Below, piece by piece: positions 19,389 to 29,074 of a DNA stretch of 64,000 nucleotides. The DNA is from Altererythrobacter ishigakiensis (GTDB lineage: Bacteria > Pseudomonadota > Alphaproteobacteria > Sphingomonadales > Sphingomonadaceae). Each line of letters begins with the position of its first letter. Within the stretch, counting starts at the first letter, position 1. Position numbers and translations under genes: made by a program. The stretch is taken from the NCBI RefSeq assembly GCF_001663155.1, contig NZ_CP015963.1, forward strand, positions 1,450,001-1,514,000, written 5' to 3'. The notes beneath the pieces were generated by a model. That model was not told the origin of the DNA. It was given only the letters and a program-made list of their open reading frames with translations, and made no database searches.

Positions 19389-21113
19389 ATGGCCGCTGGG
19401 GCTTCACCACAGAAGAAATCCGCTTGGAAGGCGCTTGGTATGGCGCTGACCAACCGCAAAACTGGCTTCATGCTGGTTTTCGGATTTGCCAGCGGGCTGC
19501 CCTTTGCCCTTTTTCTGGGGACTTTGTTTGCCTGGCTGACTGAAGCCGAAGTCGAGCTTGAGACGATGGGTATCTTTTCGCTCATCGGGCTCGCCTATGC
19601 GTTTCAGTTCCTTTGGTCGCCGCTGATTGACAAGGTCGACATTCCGCTGCTGCGAAAGCTGGGCAAACGCAAGCAATGGATTGTGCCGATGCAGGTACTG
19701 CTGGGTACAATCCTTGTCACATTGAGCCTGCTCGATCCCAAGTCGCAGTTGGGCATGTTCTCTCTGTTGGCTGGAATCGGCGCATTTGCCAGCGCGACCC
19801 AGGATATCGCGATCAATGCCTGGCGCATTGATGTTGCCGATGATGTTGCGACGCTGGATATTCTCTCGACCGTTTACCAGATGGGCTATCGCTTCAGCTC
19901 GTTAGTTGGCGGGGCGTTGGGATTGATCATCGCTGCGCGGATCGGCTGGCCTGAAACATATATGCTGATGGGCGCATTGCTGCTCGCAGCGGGCGTGATT
20001 GGCCTGTTCGCCCCCAATGCAGCGATTGATGCTGAAGCTGCCGCCGCCAGCGAGGGCGAAGTCCGCGCGTTGCGCAAGGCTGGCGAACTTTCGCCGGAAG
20101 TGCGCGGACGTGCATTGGCAATCGTCGGACTACTTTGGGCCGCAGCGATCGGCGTCGTGCTGGCATTCATGATCATGTCGATGACATACGCGCCGGAGGA
20201 TCGCCCCAATCCGACGCAATTCACGCTGAACTTCGGGCCATGGATTATAGTCGCTACGATAATCCTGCCGTCTCTGATTGCCGGCTGGTTGGCAGCGCAA
20301 AAGAAGCAAGGCAAAATGGTGCTGACAGAGGATGCACCGGTCGCGACTGGCGGCGGATATGCGATGGATCATCTGTACCGCGCGCTGGTCTTGCCGCTCG
20401 TCGAATTTGTTGGCCGGATGGGGTGGAGCCTCGTGCTCATCCTTGCAGTCGTGCTGACCTACCGCATTTGCGATGCGATCTGGGGCACATTTGCATATCC
20501 GTTCTACCTCGGCGAACTGGAGTACACCAATGATGAGGTCGCGTTTGCGTCCAAGTTCTTTGGTGTAGGCGCGATCATTGCCGGACTGGCTTTGGGCGGG
20601 CTGATGCTGACCGCGATTGGCCGGATGACTACGCTTTTCATTGGAGGCCTGCTCGCCGCGCTGACAAACCTGCTTTATGCTGATCTTGCGATAGGCGGGC
20701 ACAATATGCAGGCGGTCAGCGATGCCGTGGGCTTTACATGGCTGATCAGCCAGGTGCCGGGCATTGGCAGCGCGTCACTTGCCAAGCTGACCTTCACGAT
20801 CTTCTTCGAAAACTTGGCCATCGGGATCGCTGGCGCTGCCTACATCGCGTGGCTGAGTTCGATCGTGTCGAAGAAATTCAGCGCAGTGCAATATGCACTT
20901 CTGTCATCGCTCACACTGCTTGTCGGCACGCTGGGGCGCGGCGCGCTGGGCGAGATGATCGAGGATCAGGGCTATTTCGATGTCTTTGTCCTGACGACTT
21001 TCATAGGGCTGGCCGCCGTTGTGCTGGTCGCGTTCGAATGGTGGCGGCAGGCGAGGGCGGGGGCAAAGTCTGGCGTCGTCACACCAGATGCCACCGCGCA
21101 TCCGGCGGAGTAA
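19389..21113 (+). CDS. AmpG-like MFS transporter (muropeptide permease family)
   Basis: Inner-membrane carrier of 574 residues. Typical AmpG-family sites near the start are FGFASGLPFALFLGTL, the LWSPLIDKVD loop after the second helix and ATQDIAINAWRID in the fourth segment. AmpG imports anhydromuropeptides for cell-wall recycling. About 12-14 hydrophobic segments are visible, and a central charged loop (around residues 215-245) makes it longer than the E. coli protein. The start ATG at 19389 follows GAAGGA. It is divergent from the Rieske gene and its stop abuts that of folC without a terminator. No amidase or beta-lactamase gene is nearby. Confidence 0.85.
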   Translation: MAAGASPQKKSAWKALGMALTNRKTGFMLVFGFASGLPFALFLGTLFAWLTEAEVELETMGIFSLIGLAYAFQFLWSPLIDKVDIPLLRKLGKRKQWIVPMQVLLGTILVTLSLLDPKSQLGMFSLLAGIGAFASATQDIAINAWRIDVADDVATLDILSTVYQMGYRFSSLVGGALGLIIAARIGWPETYMLMGALLLAAGVIGLFAPNAAIDAEAAAASEGEVRALRKAGELSPEVRGRALAIVGLLWAAAIGVVLAFMIMSMTYAPEDRPNPTQFTLNFGPWIIVATIILPSLIAGWLAAQKKQGKMVLTEDAPVATGGGYAMDHLYRALVLPLVEFVGRMGWSLVLILAVVLTYRICDAIWGTFAYPFYLGELEYTNDEVAFASKFFGVGAIIAGLALGGLMLTAIGRMTTLFIGGLLAALTNLLYADLAIGGHNMQAVSDAVGFTWLISQVPGIGSASLAKLTFTIFFENLAIGIAGAAYIAWLSSIVSKKFSAVQYALLSSLTLLVGTLGRGALGEMIEDQGYFDVFVLTTFIGLAAVVLVAFEWWRQARAGAKSGVVTPDATAHPAE

Positions 21114-22361
21114 TCAATCGGGGATCTCGTCATTGAGGCGCAGAACCTCGCCCGCGAGATAGAGCGAGCCTACGATGAGTACCGAGTAATCGTCCGACGG
21201 CAGATTGAGCAGGGCTTCCTCAATATTTGCGGCTGCCTTGGCTTGCGGTCCGAAGGCTTTGACCGGATGCGACGGGAAGTTTGGTACAGGTACAACCTGA
21301 AGCGTGCGGATACGGTCACCCAGCGGCCCGATGATGGCCAGCGGGTCTTTGCCTTCAATCATTCCGATGATGAGGTGCACCCCATGACATGCGAAATGAG
21401 CGCCCAGCATCGCCCCTGCAGAGGGGTTGTGCCCACCGTCGAGCCAGATTTCCTGCTCTGGAGCGAGTGCAGTGAGGGGACCTTCAGATAACAACTGCAA
21501 ACGCGCGGGCCAACTCGCGGTTCGTAGCCCAATTGCGATTGCTTCATCCGACACGGTGATTTTCGATTGCGAGCGAAGCATTGCTATCGCCAAGCCGGCA
21601 TTCAGGCCCTGATGCTCACCCGGCAGAGCCAAATCGCGTTCATCGACGCGCGAAGCAATGATCACAGGTGCTCCCGCGTCTTTGGCCACTGTTTCGATTG
21701 CCTGTCTCTCTTGCTCTGGCTGAGCGATCGTCACCAGCGGAACGCCCTTCTTCGCGATGCCGGCCTTCTCGAACGCAATCCGCGCCATCGGCTCTTGCGG
21801 CACGCCATCTTCGGGCGCGAGGAGGAACTTCTCGTGGTCGATGCCCAGCGCGGCAATTCCGCACGCTGCCAATACGTCTGGCTCGAGCACATTGGTCGCA
21901 TCGAGCCGTCCACCCAGACCAACTTCCACGACGCAGGCATCGGCTGGCACGCGCGCGAACTCCACAAAGGCCGCCGCAATGCTGATTTCGAAGAAGCTGC
22001 AATCGAGCCCTTCTGCGGCATCGAACACTTCCTCCAGCAATTCGGCGAGCCGTGCGTCTTCGATCAGCTTGCCAGCCACTCTGAACCGCTCATTATAGCG
22101 CACCAGATGCGGAGAAGTGGTGACGTGGACCTTGTATCCTTCCGCCTCCAGCATCGCGCGCAGGAACGCGCAGGTTGACCCCTTGCCATTGGTCCCCGCG
22201 ACGTGAAACACAGGCGGCAATCGCTTGTGCGGATCGCCAAGCCGCCGCAGCAGCTCGCGGATCGCATCAAGCCCCAGAGTGTCACGCTGAATGCTTAAGC
22301 TACCAAGTCTGTCGAGCTGGGCCTGAACGCGCGGATCGTCCGAGCGCCCCATATCGCGCAT
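21114..22361 (-). CDS. folC: Bifunctional folylpolyglutamate / dihydrofolate synthase
   Basis: Adds glutamate to dihydropteroate and to reduced folates. The Mur-ligase fold is shown by the ATP loop GTNGKGSTCAFL, followed by the metal-binding region VEVGLGGRLDATNV and the glycine/histidine motif EIWLDGGHNPSA. Its 415 residues are the normal length. It follows accD by 12 bp, an arrangement widely conserved (accD-folC) in proteobacteria. ATG 22361 has AAGG about 10 nt upstream; ATG 22352 is also possible. Confidence 0.95.
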   Translation of the reverse strand: MRDMGRSDDPRVQAQLDRLGSLSIQRDTLGLDAIRELLRRLGDPHKRLPPVFHVAGTNGKGSTCAFLRAMLEAEGYKVHVTTSPHLVRYNERFRVAGKLIEDARLAELLEEVFDAAEGLDCSFFEISIAAAFVEFARVPADACVVEVGLGGRLDATNVLEPDVLAACGIAALGIDHEKFLLAPEDGVPQEPMARIAFEKAGIAKKGVPLVTIAQPEQERQAIETVAKDAGAPVIIASRVDERDLALPGEHQGLNAGLAIAMLRSQSKITVSDEAIAIGLRTASWPARLQLLSEGPLTALAPEQEIWLDGGHNPSAGAMLGAHFACHGVHLIIGMIEGKDPLAIIGPLGDRIRTLQVVPVPNFPSHPVKAFGPQAKAAANIEEALLNLPSDDYSVLIVGSLYLAGEVLRLNDEIPD

Positions 22362-22373
22362 TGCGTTGGCGCC

Positions 22374-23222
22374 TTAGGCTGCTTTGCGCGGCTGCAGATA
22401 GCCGAGCACGGTTGCGAGCTGTTCCTTCAGGTCCGCTCGGTGAACCACCATATCGACCATGCCGTGCTCGTAAAGATACTCGGCCCGCTGGAATCCTTCG
22501 GGCAATTGTTCGCGGATTGTATCCTGAATCACGCGTTGGCCGGCAAAGCCGATCAGCGCGCCGGGCTCTGCAATCTGCACATCGCCCAGCATGGCATAGC
22601 TGGCGGTAATGCCGCCGGTGGTCGGGTCAGTCAACACGACGATATAGGGCAGGCCAGCCTCTTTCAGGCGGCGTGTCATGACGGTGGCCTTGGGCATTTG
22701 CATCAGGCTGAGGATGCCCTCCTGCATACGCGCGCCGCCCGCTGCGGTCACGACGATATAGCCGGCCCTGCGTTTCAGAGCTTCTTCTGCGCCCGCGACA
22801 AAGGCCGCGCCCACGGCCATGCCCATCGATCCACCCATGAAGCCGAAATCCTGAACGCCGACCACTGCTGCGCGCCCGTCAATCGTGCCCGAGCCGACAC
22901 TGAAGGCATCGGCATGCGGCGATTTGGCGCGCGCGATCTTCAAACGATCAGTGTATTTCTTGCTGTCCTTGAACTTCAGCGGGTCTTCCTTGACCTCTGG
23001 CTGCGGCAACATCTCGAAACCTTCGTCGAGTAGCAGATTTAAGCGCTGATCCGCGCTGATCCGGCCATGATGGTCACACCGCGGGCAGACCCACAGATTG
23101 TCCATATACTCCTGCTCGAACAGCATTTCCGCGCAGGACGGGCATTTGACCCACAAATCCTTGTCAGTGCTACGTTTTTCGCCAAAGCCGAACGAATTGC
23201 GGACGCGTGTGAACCAGTTCAT
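22374..23222 (-). CDS. accD: Acetyl-CoA carboxylase carboxyltransferase subunit beta
   Basis: Forms, with AccA, the carboxyltransferase that moves CO2 from biotin to acetyl-CoA for fatty-acid synthesis. The N-terminal zinc ribbon (VKCPSC and [10 protein letters not shown], residues 26-55) and the crotonase-like domain with the oxyanion-hole glycines ([23 protein letters not shown]) are complete. The 282 residues match the family. It lies between trpA (10 bp upstream) and folC, a common alphaproteobacterial order. Confidence 0.97.
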   Translation of the reverse strand: MNWFTRVRNSFGFGEKRSTDKDLWVKCPSCAEMLFEQEYMDNLWVCPRCDHHGRISADQRLNLLLDEGFEMLPQPEVKEDPLKFKDSKKYTDRLKIARAKSPHADAFSVGSGTIDGRAAVVGVQDFGFMGGSMGMAVGAAFVAGAEEALKRRAGYIVVTAAGGARMQEGILSLMQMPKATVMTRRLKEAGLPYIVVLTDPTTGGITASYAMLGDVQIAEPGALIGFAGQRVIQDTIREQLPEGFQRAEYLYEHGMVDMVVHRADLKEQLATVLGYLQPRKAA

Positions 23223-23232
23223 TTCGAATATC

Positions 23233-24012
23233 CTAGCGAGCGGTGCGAACCGCTTGTGAAAGGGCCGAAGTCAGCTCCTTTAGCTTGGCAGGGGCATCTT
23301 TGCCAAATTTGCCGACCAGTTCGACCAAGGCTGAGCCGACGACTACGCCATCAGCAACCTTCGCGATTTCCGCCGCCTGTTCGGTCGTGCGCACCCCGAA
23401 ACCGACCGCAACGGGCAGATCGGTCGATTGCTTGATACGGGTGACATTGGCTTCGATACTGTCGATTGCGGCCTGCTGTTTGCCGGTAATGCCGGCGACG
23501 GAAACGTAATAGACGAAGCCCTCAGACCCTTCGAGAACGGCGGGCAGGCGAGCGGCGTCGGTGGTAGGCGTGCTGAGGCGGATCGGTGCGATTCCTGCGG
23601 CGCGCAAGGCAGGGCCAAGCTCGCCGTCTTCCTCTGGCGGGATATCGACGCAGATCACGCCATCGACGCCGCAGCCACGGCATTGTTCTGCAAACCATTC
23701 AGGCCCGCGCCGGATCATCGGGTTGGCATAGCCCATCAGCACGAGCGGAACGTCAGGATGCCGCACGCGGAACTCGTTCGCGATCATTAGCACATCGGCG
23801 GTGGTTGTGCCTTTACCCAAGCTGCGCAGGTTTGCTGCCTGAATCGCGGGGCCATCGGCCATCGGATCGGTAAAGGGCATGCCCAGCTCGATTACATCCG
23901 CGCCTCCTTCGACCAGCGCATCGAGATTGGCCGCGGTGTCACCATCGCCCGCGGTGATGAAGCAGACGAGCGCGGGATGAGTTTTGGCGAATGCAGTGGA
24001 GAGGCGGGTCAC
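23233..24012 (-). CDS. trpA: Tryptophan synthase alpha chain
   Basis: Cleaves indole-3-glycerol phosphate and passes indole to the beta chain. The catalytic Glu is in [11 protein letters not shown] and the Asp in [10 protein letters not shown]. The phosphate-binding region includes [10 protein letters not shown]. It has 259 residues and starts 4 bp inside the end of trpB, so the subunits are translationally coupled in the usual trpBA order. Confidence 0.97.
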   Translation of the reverse strand: MTRLSTAFAKTHPALVCFITAGDGDTAANLDALVEGGADVIELGMPFTDPMADGPAIQAANLRSLGKGTTTADVLMIANEFRVRHPDVPLVLMGYANPMIRRGPEWFAEQCRGCGVDGVICVDIPPEEDGELGPALRAAGIAPIRLSTPTTDAARLPAVLEGSEGFVYYVSVAGITGKQQAAIDSIEANVTRIKQSTDLPVAVGFGVRTTEQAAEIAKVADGVVVGSALVELVGKFGKDAPAKLKELTSALSQAVRTAR

Positions 24013-25220
24013 ATCTCCACTCCCAGCTTTTCAGCCACGGTGAAGATATCCTTGTCCCCGCGACCGCAGAGATTCATCAGGATGATCTGATCCTCGCGCA
24101 TTTGCTTAGCACGGTCAGCGACCGCGGCCAGCGCGTGGCTGGGCTCAAGCGCGGGGATGATGCCTTCGGTGCGGCAGAGCAGCTGGAACCCGTCCAATGC
24201 CTCATCGTCGGTCACAGCGGTGTATTCAACCCGTCCGCTTTCCTTCAGCCATGCGTGTTCTGGCCCGATGCCGGGATAGTCCAGTCCTGCGCTGATCGAA
24301 TGGCCTTCGGTGATCTGGCCATCCTCGTCTTGCAGCAGATAGGTCTTGTTGCCGTGCAGGATGCCCGGCGCTCCGCCCAACAGCGAAGCGGCGTGCTCAT
24401 CACCATCAAGGCCATGTCCCGCCGCTTCAACGCCGAGCATCTTAACGTCCGGATCGTCGAGGAACGGGTGGAATAGGCCAAGCGCGTTTGATCCGCCGCC
24501 GATGCAGGCGATCAACAGGTCCGGCAGACGGCCCACGCGATCCAGCATTTGCGCGCGCGCTTCCTTCCCGATCACGCTTTGGAAATCACGCACCAGTTCA
24601 GGGTAGGGGTGTGGTCCCGCAGCGGTGCCGATGATGTAGAACGTGTCATGCACATTCGCGACCCAGTCACGCAGGCCTTCGTTCATTGCGTCTTTCAGCG
24701 TCGCTCCGCCGCTGGTGACGGGGACAACTTCGGCGCCGAGCAGCTTCATGCGGAAGACATTGGGCGATTGCCGCTTCACGTCCTCTGCGCCCATGTAGAT
24801 CACGCACGGCAGGCCAAACCGCGCGCAGACGGTCGCGGTCGCCACGCCATGCTGGCCCGCACCGGTTTCGGCGATGATGCGCGTCTTGCCCATGCGCTTG
24901 GCAAGCAGGATCTGACCGATGCAGTTATTGATCTTGTGCGCGCCGGTGTGATTGAGCTCGTCGCGCTTGAACCAGACCTGCGCGCCTCCCAATGCCTCGG
25001 TGAGACGCTCAGCGAAATAGAGCGGGGAAGGGCGCCCGACATAGTGCTCCAGAAGATCGTCAAATTCGGCCTTGAACGCCGGGTCGGCCTGAGCCGCGCG
25101 GTACTCGCGTTCAAGGTCAAGGATCAACGGCATCAGCGTTTCAGCGACATAGCGTCCGCCGAACTGGCCGAAATGCCCGCGTTCATCGGGCTGGTTACGG
25201 AAAGAGTTTACCTGGTTCAT
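24009..25220 (-). CDS. trpB: Tryptophan synthase beta chain
   Basis: A PLP enzyme that joins indole and serine to give tryptophan. The PLP lysine is in HTGAHKINN and the phosphate loop is [10 protein letters not shown]. It has 403 residues and begins [15 protein letters not shown]. It is the first gene of the minus-strand run trpB-trpA-accD-folC. The usual partner trpF is on the same strand about 730 bp upstream, separated by an outer-membrane barrel gene on the other strand, so trpB must now have its own promoter in 25221-25451. Confidence 0.97.
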   Translation of the reverse strand: MNQVNSFRNQPDERGHFGQFGGRYVAETLMPLILDLEREYRAAQADPAFKAEFDDLLEHYVGRPSPLYFAERLTEALGGAQVWFKRDELNHTGAHKINNCIGQILLAKRMGKTRIIAETGAGQHGVATATVCARFGLPCVIYMGAEDVKRQSPNVFRMKLLGAEVVPVTSGGATLKDAMNEGLRDWVANVHDTFYIIGTAAGPHPYPELVRDFQSVIGKEARAQMLDRVGRLPDLLIACIGGGSNALGLFHPFLDDPDVKMLGVEAAGHGLDGDEHAASLLGGAPGILHGNKTYLLQDEDGQITEGHSISAGLDYPGIGPEHAWLKESGRVEYTAVTDDEALDGFQLLCRTEGIIPALEPSHALAAVADRAKQMREDQIILMNLCGRGDKDIFTVAEKLGVEM

Positions 25221-25329
25221 TGAGGCAGCGATTGGCAGAGCTTACACATGGTGTCTAGCGTCAACACGTTCATGGGGTGTTTTGCAACTGCGCTAGCAGA
25301 TTTGCGTCGAGTGCCCCCCTCACTGGATC

Positions 25330-25358
25330 CTGCCTATGCATATTTGCATGAGAGGCAG
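25330..25358. promoter_or_regulatory. Interrupted palindrome in the trpB / barrel-gene intergenic region
   Basis: CTGCCTATGCA (25330-25340) pairs with TGCAT (25345-25349) plus AGGCAG (25353-25358), leaving a 4-nt loop and a 3-nt bulge. It sits in the 231-bp divergent region 25221-25451 and may be an operator or a leader hairpin. No T run is adjacent on either strand. Nothing else recognisable is seen in this region. Confidence 0.4.
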
Positions 25359-25451
25359 TCGCTTTTCGGCAATTTCCATTCATTTACGTTGAAGTTAGCT
25401 GGCCTCAATTCGTCTCCTCTCCGACGAATCAAGAAAACATAGGAAGATAAG

Positions 25452-25898
25452 ATGAAAAATATTGCGATGGTTGCCGCAACGGCGGTGGCCTTCATTGCCG
25501 TGCCTGCAAAAGCTGATGAGACGCGTTTGGAAGCGCGTGGCGGAGTAGTATGGTTTGATGGCGGCGAAGAAGCTGTTGCAGGCGTTGCCGCCGGACACGA
25601 TTTTCACCTCGATGAAAGCTTCTTTATCGGCATCGAGGGTTCGGCCGACAAGGTGCTTGCAGATGGTGCCGATGTGTTGTTTGGAGCAACCGCTCGTGCG
25701 GGATTTATTGTTGCCGAAGATCTCAAGCTATTTGTCGCAGCCGGCTATAGCTTCAACAATAGCGATGCTGTTCACGCAGGTGGTGGGCTTCAATACAATG
25801 TCAGCGATCAAGTGTATCTGAAGACTGAGTATCGAATCTATTTCGATGGCTTTGCGAATATCAACAGCGCAGTTGCCGGAGTTGGTTTCCGCTTTTGA
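25452..25898 (+). CDS. Small outer-membrane beta-barrel protein
   Basis: A 148-residue secreted protein. It begins with a signal peptide (MKNIAMVAATAVAFIAVPAKA, cleavage expected after AKA) and continues with alternating strands such as RLEARGGVVWF, FFIGIEGSA, LFGATARAGFIV, LFVAAGYSF and YLKTEYRIYF. It ends in the aromatic GVGFRF, the classic C-terminal signal for BAM-dependent barrel assembly. It resembles small opacity/OmpA-like eight-strand barrels. The ribosome site AGGAAG lies 6 nt before ATG. It is on the opposite strand to all flanking biosynthetic genes and separates trpF from trpB. The specific function is unknown. Confidence 0.82.
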   Translation: MKNIAMVAATAVAFIAVPAKADETRLEARGGVVWFDGGEEAVAGVAAGHDFHLDESFFIGIEGSADKVLADGADVLFGATARAGFIVAEDLKLFVAAGYSFNNSDAVHAGGGLQYNVSDQVYLKTEYRIYFDGFANINSAVAGVGFRF

Positions 25899-25920
25899 TC
25901 GCGGTTAACCTGTTGGGCGA

Positions 25921-25943
25921 GGGGTGCGCCGCATGTGCACCCC
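25921..25943. terminator. GC-rich hairpin between the convergent barrel gene and trpF
   Basis: GGGGTGC (25921-25927) pairs with GCACCCC (25937-25943) across a 9-nt loop, in the 49-bp gap between the two converging stops. It lacks a strong T run, so it is at best a weak bidirectional terminator. Confidence 0.5.
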
Positions 25944-25947
25944 TTGC

Positions 25948-26580
25948 TCAAGCATTGCGGGCAGCGCTGCAAAACGCTTGGATCAAGCTCACATCCTTTA
26001 CACCCGGCGCAATTTCGAGGCCACTTGACGCATCGACCAGCGGCGCGCCCGTTGCCAGGATCGCCTCGGCAACATTGTCTGCCGTCAAGCCGCCCGCGAT
26101 ACCCCAGTCAACCTGATGCTTGTGGCCCGCAAGCAGATTCCAGTCGAAGGCGATACCATTGCCACCAGGCAGTTTTTTCGCTGGTGCATCGAACAGAAGA
26201 CGGTCAACTTTGCCAAAGAAGGCCGAACTGCGGGCTAGTGTGCCGGCATCTTTAAGCCCCAGCGCCTTCCACACCTCAACACCGGTCTTTTCCCGGACCA
26301 TTCCTGCCCATTCGGGTGTTTCGCGGCCGTGGAATTGAACTACATCTGGTTTGACGGTGTTCAATGCAATCGCGGTTTCGTTCGGCTGCATATTCACCAA
26401 AAGTAGCACAACCTTGACACTCGTCGGCACGCGCGCGCGCAACTTGGCCGCGTCTTCCAGCGATACATGCCGCACACTTGGTTCGAAGTGGACGAGGCCA
26501 ACGTGCGTCGCGCCGGAATCGACAGCCGCATCTATGGTTTCAGGCGTCGAAAGCCCGCATATCTTGATCTGAACTGACAT
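25948..26580 (-). CDS. trpF: Phosphoribosylanthranilate isomerase
   Basis: Catalyses the Amadori rearrangement of phosphoribosylanthranilate in tryptophan synthesis. The catalytic Cys is in IKICGLST near the start. The later VVQFHGRETPE, LLFDAPAK (with the catalytic Asp) and GIAGGLTADNV segments match the family. It is 210 residues long and begins 9 bp after pyrF. Its natural partner trpB lies beyond the intruding barrel gene. Confidence 0.96.
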   Translation of the reverse strand: MSVQIKICGLSTPETIDAAVDSGATHVGLVHFEPSVRHVSLEDAAKLRARVPTSVKVVLLLVNMQPNETAIALNTVKPDVVQFHGRETPEWAGMVREKTGVEVWKALGLKDAGTLARSSAFFGKVDRLLFDAPAKKLPGGNGIAFDWNLLAGHKHQVDWGIAGGLTADNVAEAILATGAPLVDASSGLEIAPGVKDVSLIQAFCSAARNA

Positions 26581-26589
26581 TTGTTGGCT

Positions 26590-27267
26590 CTAAAGCGTTG
26601 CCTCGATCGCGCGCGCGGCCTCCAAAGGATCGTCTGCCTTGCTGATCGGGCGTCCGATGACCAGGACACTTGCACCATCATCTCGAGCTTTGCGCGGTGT
26701 AACGACACGTTTCTGGTCGCCTGTTGCCTTGCCGCCGGGGCGAAGTCCGGGAACAACGAAGAAACCGTCTTTCCATCGCTTGTGAACAGCGCCGACCTCT
26801 TGGCCTGAACACACAATACCATCCAGCCCGGCGTCTTGCGCCAGCTCAGCCAGCCGCATGACGTGGTCATGCGGCGTGCCCGTAATGCCTGTGCGTGCCA
26901 TGTCACGCTCATCAAGGCTGGTCAGCATGGTCACTGCTACAACCTTGCACCCGTCGGCCGCCGCTGCCTTGGCATCTTCCATCATCGCACGACCACCGCT
27001 GGCATGGATGGTGACGATTGCGGGTTCCAGCACATGAATTGCCTGCATGGCGCCTGCGACGGTGTTCGGGATGTCATGCAGTTTCAGGTCAAGAAAGATT
27101 GGCAGGCCGGTTTCATGCGCAATCTCATGCACCCCATGGTGACCGTGCGCGCAAAAGAACTCGAGACCCAGTTTGACCCCGCCGATATGCGATTTCACTT
27201 TGTTCAGAAGCGCTTTCGCCGGCGTTATCTGGGGCACATCAAGAGCAAGAAAGATCGGATTGCTCAT
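26590..27267 (-). CDS. pyrF: Orotidine 5'-phosphate decarboxylase
   Basis: Converts OMP to UMP, the last step of pyrimidine synthesis. The catalytic Lys-Asp-Lys array is in LDLKLHDIPNT, the early ALDVP motif supplies another Asp, and the phosphate loop is in VVPGLRP together with VIGRPISKADDP. It is 225 residues long. Its ATG shares one base with the stop of the LapA-like gene, so translation is coupled. Confidence 0.96.
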   Translation of the reverse strand: MSNPIFLALDVPQITPAKALLNKVKSHIGGVKLGLEFFCAHGHHGVHEIAHETGLPIFLDLKLHDIPNTVAGAMQAIHVLEPAIVTIHASGGRAMMEDAKAAAADGCKVVAVTMLTSLDERDMARTGITGTPHDHVMRLAELAQDAGLDGIVCSGQEVGAVHKRWKDGFFVVPGLRPGGKATGDQKRVVTPRKARDDGASVLVIGRPISKADDPLEAARAIEATL

Positions 27268-27644
27268 CAGTTGCTGTCATCCGGCTTCAGCGTGTCGCCA
27301 GCGGTGCCCGCGTCGCTGGCATCAGCGGCTGTCTGTGCAGGCGACGGGGACGGAGGCGGCGCGCTATGGCGGGCGCTTAATGAATTAGAGCGTACGGCAT
27401 TCTGCAACGAGGTAATCCGTCGATTGAGGCTCCACTTGACGCCACGGTGGTAAATCCAGGTCGGGATCATACCAAGCAAGAAGAACACAATCGCAATAAC
27501 ACCCACTGGCCATTCGAACAGGAAGTTATCGCCATCCGAAGATGGCCAGATCCGCACTTCCTGAGGTTCGCCCCAATTCATTGTCACGAACAAAACCACA
27601 AACGCTGTTATGGCGACCCAGATCAGTGTGCGAACATATTGCAT
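27267..27644 (-). CDS. LapA-like (DUF1049) inner-membrane protein
   Basis: A 125-residue protein with two transmembrane segments (residues 5-22 and 46-66), separated by a short loop containing WGEPQEVRIWP, and a Pro/Ala/Ser-rich cytoplasmic tail. In E. coli LapA (YciS) works with LapB in control of lipopolysaccharide synthesis. No lapB is adjacent here, and the usual ihfB neighbour seen in related bacteria is missing from this strand segment. The frame runs directly into pyrF. Confidence 0.8.
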   Translation of the reverse strand: MQYVRTLIWVAITAFVVLFVTMNWGEPQEVRIWPSSDGDNFLFEWPVGVIAIVFFLLGMIPTWIYHRGVKWSLNRRITSLQNAVRSNSLSARHSAPPPSPSPAQTAADASDAGTAGDTLKPDDSN

Positions 27645-27704
27645 GCTTGGTTCTCCTGCCTCTGCGTTACGCTAGTTGTCTTGAGCAGACAGGTCCAGTC
27701 CGAG

Positions 27705-29018
27705 TTAACCGCCAAACACCCGCGCAAATATCGTCTCGACATGTTTGAAGTGGTAGTCGAGATTGAATTTTTCCTCGAGTTCCTCGGGCGAGAGAGCCGC
27801 TGTGACTTCATCATCGGCTTTGAGCAATTCAAGCAGCGACAACTTGCCGTCCGATTCCCAGACTTTCATCGCGTTGCGTTGAACCAGACGATAGGCGTTG
27901 TCGCGAGTGATGCCTGCCTGCGTCAAGGCCAGCAGCACCCGCTGGGAATGGACCAGCCCCCCCATCAGATCGAGGTTCTTCTCCATCCGCTCCGGATAGA
28001 CCAGCAGCTTGTCCACCACACCCGTGAGACGAGCCAGTGCGAAGTCCAGAGTGATTGTCGCGTCAGGTCCAATGAAGCGTTCAACCGAGGAATGGGAGAT
28101 ATCACGCTCGTGCCACAACGCGACGTTCTCCAGCGCAGGCATGGCATAGCTGCGGATCATGCGCGCCTGACCGGTAAGGTTTTCCGTCAGGATCGGATTG
28201 CGCTTATGCGGCATCGCACTGGAGCCCTTTTGCCCGGGCGCGAAGTATTCTTCCGCTTCCAGCACTTCGGTGCGTTGCAGATGACGAATTTCAACAGCGA
28301 GACGTTCTATCGAGCTCGCGATGACCGCTAGAGTAGAGAAATACATCGCATGGCGATCACGTGGTATCACCTGCGTGGAAACCGGCTCTGGCGTCAGACC
28401 CAGTTGTTCAGCTACATACGCCTCGACAGAAGGGTCAATGTTGGCGAAGGTGCCAACTGCGCCGCTGATCGCGCAAGTCGCGATCTCCGCGCGCGCGTTA
28501 ATTAGGCGAGTCCTGCAGCGGTCAAATTCGGCGTAGGCCTGCGCCAGTTTCAGACCGAAGGTCACGGGCTCTGCATGGATGCCATGGCTGCGCCCGATGG
28601 TGGGCGTGAACTTGTGCTCTTCCGCGCGGCGTTTGATCGCGGCTAGCAGCGCGTCCATGTCTTCAAGCAGCAAATCGGTTGCACGCGTCAGTTGAACCGC
28701 GAGAGTGGTGTCGAGTACGTCGCTGCTGGTCATGCCCTGGTGCATGAAGCGTGCTTCGGGGCCAACTTGCTCCGCCACCCAATCGAGGAATGCGATCACA
28801 TCATGCTTCAGCACTGCTTCCTTGGCGTCGATCGCGGCTACGTCGATCTTTGGCTCGGTTGCCCACCAATCCCACAGCGCCTTCGCACCGCTTTCAGGCA
28901 CAACCCCCAGATCTGCAAGTTTCTGCGTTGCGTGCGCTTCGATCAGGAACCAGATCTCATATTTGCACTCCGGCTCCCAGATAGCCGTCATGGCAGGGCG
29001 GGCATAGCGAGGGACCAT
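27705..29018 (-). CDS. purB: Adenylosuccinate lyase
   Basis: Cleaves SAICAR and adenylosuccinate in purine synthesis. The fumarase-superfamily signature GSSAMPHKRNP holds the catalytic Ser loop, and the TSSDVLDTTLAVQL and RSHGIHAEP segments contain the other active-site residues. ATG 29018 gives 437 residues and MVPRYARPAMTAIW, the usual family start, with GGAG 8 nt upstream. The longer frame to 29078 is rejected because it runs into the preceding gene. Confidence 0.97.
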   Translation of the reverse strand: MVPRYARPAMTAIWEPECKYEIWFLIEAHATQKLADLGVVPESGAKALWDWWATEPKIDVAAIDAKEAVLKHDVIAFLDWVAEQVGPEARFMHQGMTSSDVLDTTLAVQLTRATDLLLEDMDALLAAIKRRAEEHKFTPTIGRSHGIHAEPVTFGLKLAQAYAEFDRCRTRLINARAEIATCAISGAVGTFANIDPSVEAYVAEQLGLTPEPVSTQVIPRDRHAMYFSTLAVIASSIERLAVEIRHLQRTEVLEAEEYFAPGQKGSSAMPHKRNPILTENLTGQARMIRSYAMPALENVALWHERDISHSSVERFIGPDATITLDFALARLTGVVDKLLVYPERMEKNLDLMGGLVHSQRVLLALTQAGITRDNAYRLVQRNAMKVWESDGKLSLLELLKADDEVTAALSPEELEEKFNLDYHFKHVETIFARVFGG

Positions 29019-29074
29019 TGTTGAACTCCGTGCACGAAAAGGAGCTTGGCGGCTAAGGTCGGATCGCTTGCCGG

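Noticed and set aside
25248..25442. Small plus-strand frame upstream of the barrel gene
   Set aside because: No ribosome site, composition unlike a protein, and it covers the palindrome and probable promoters.
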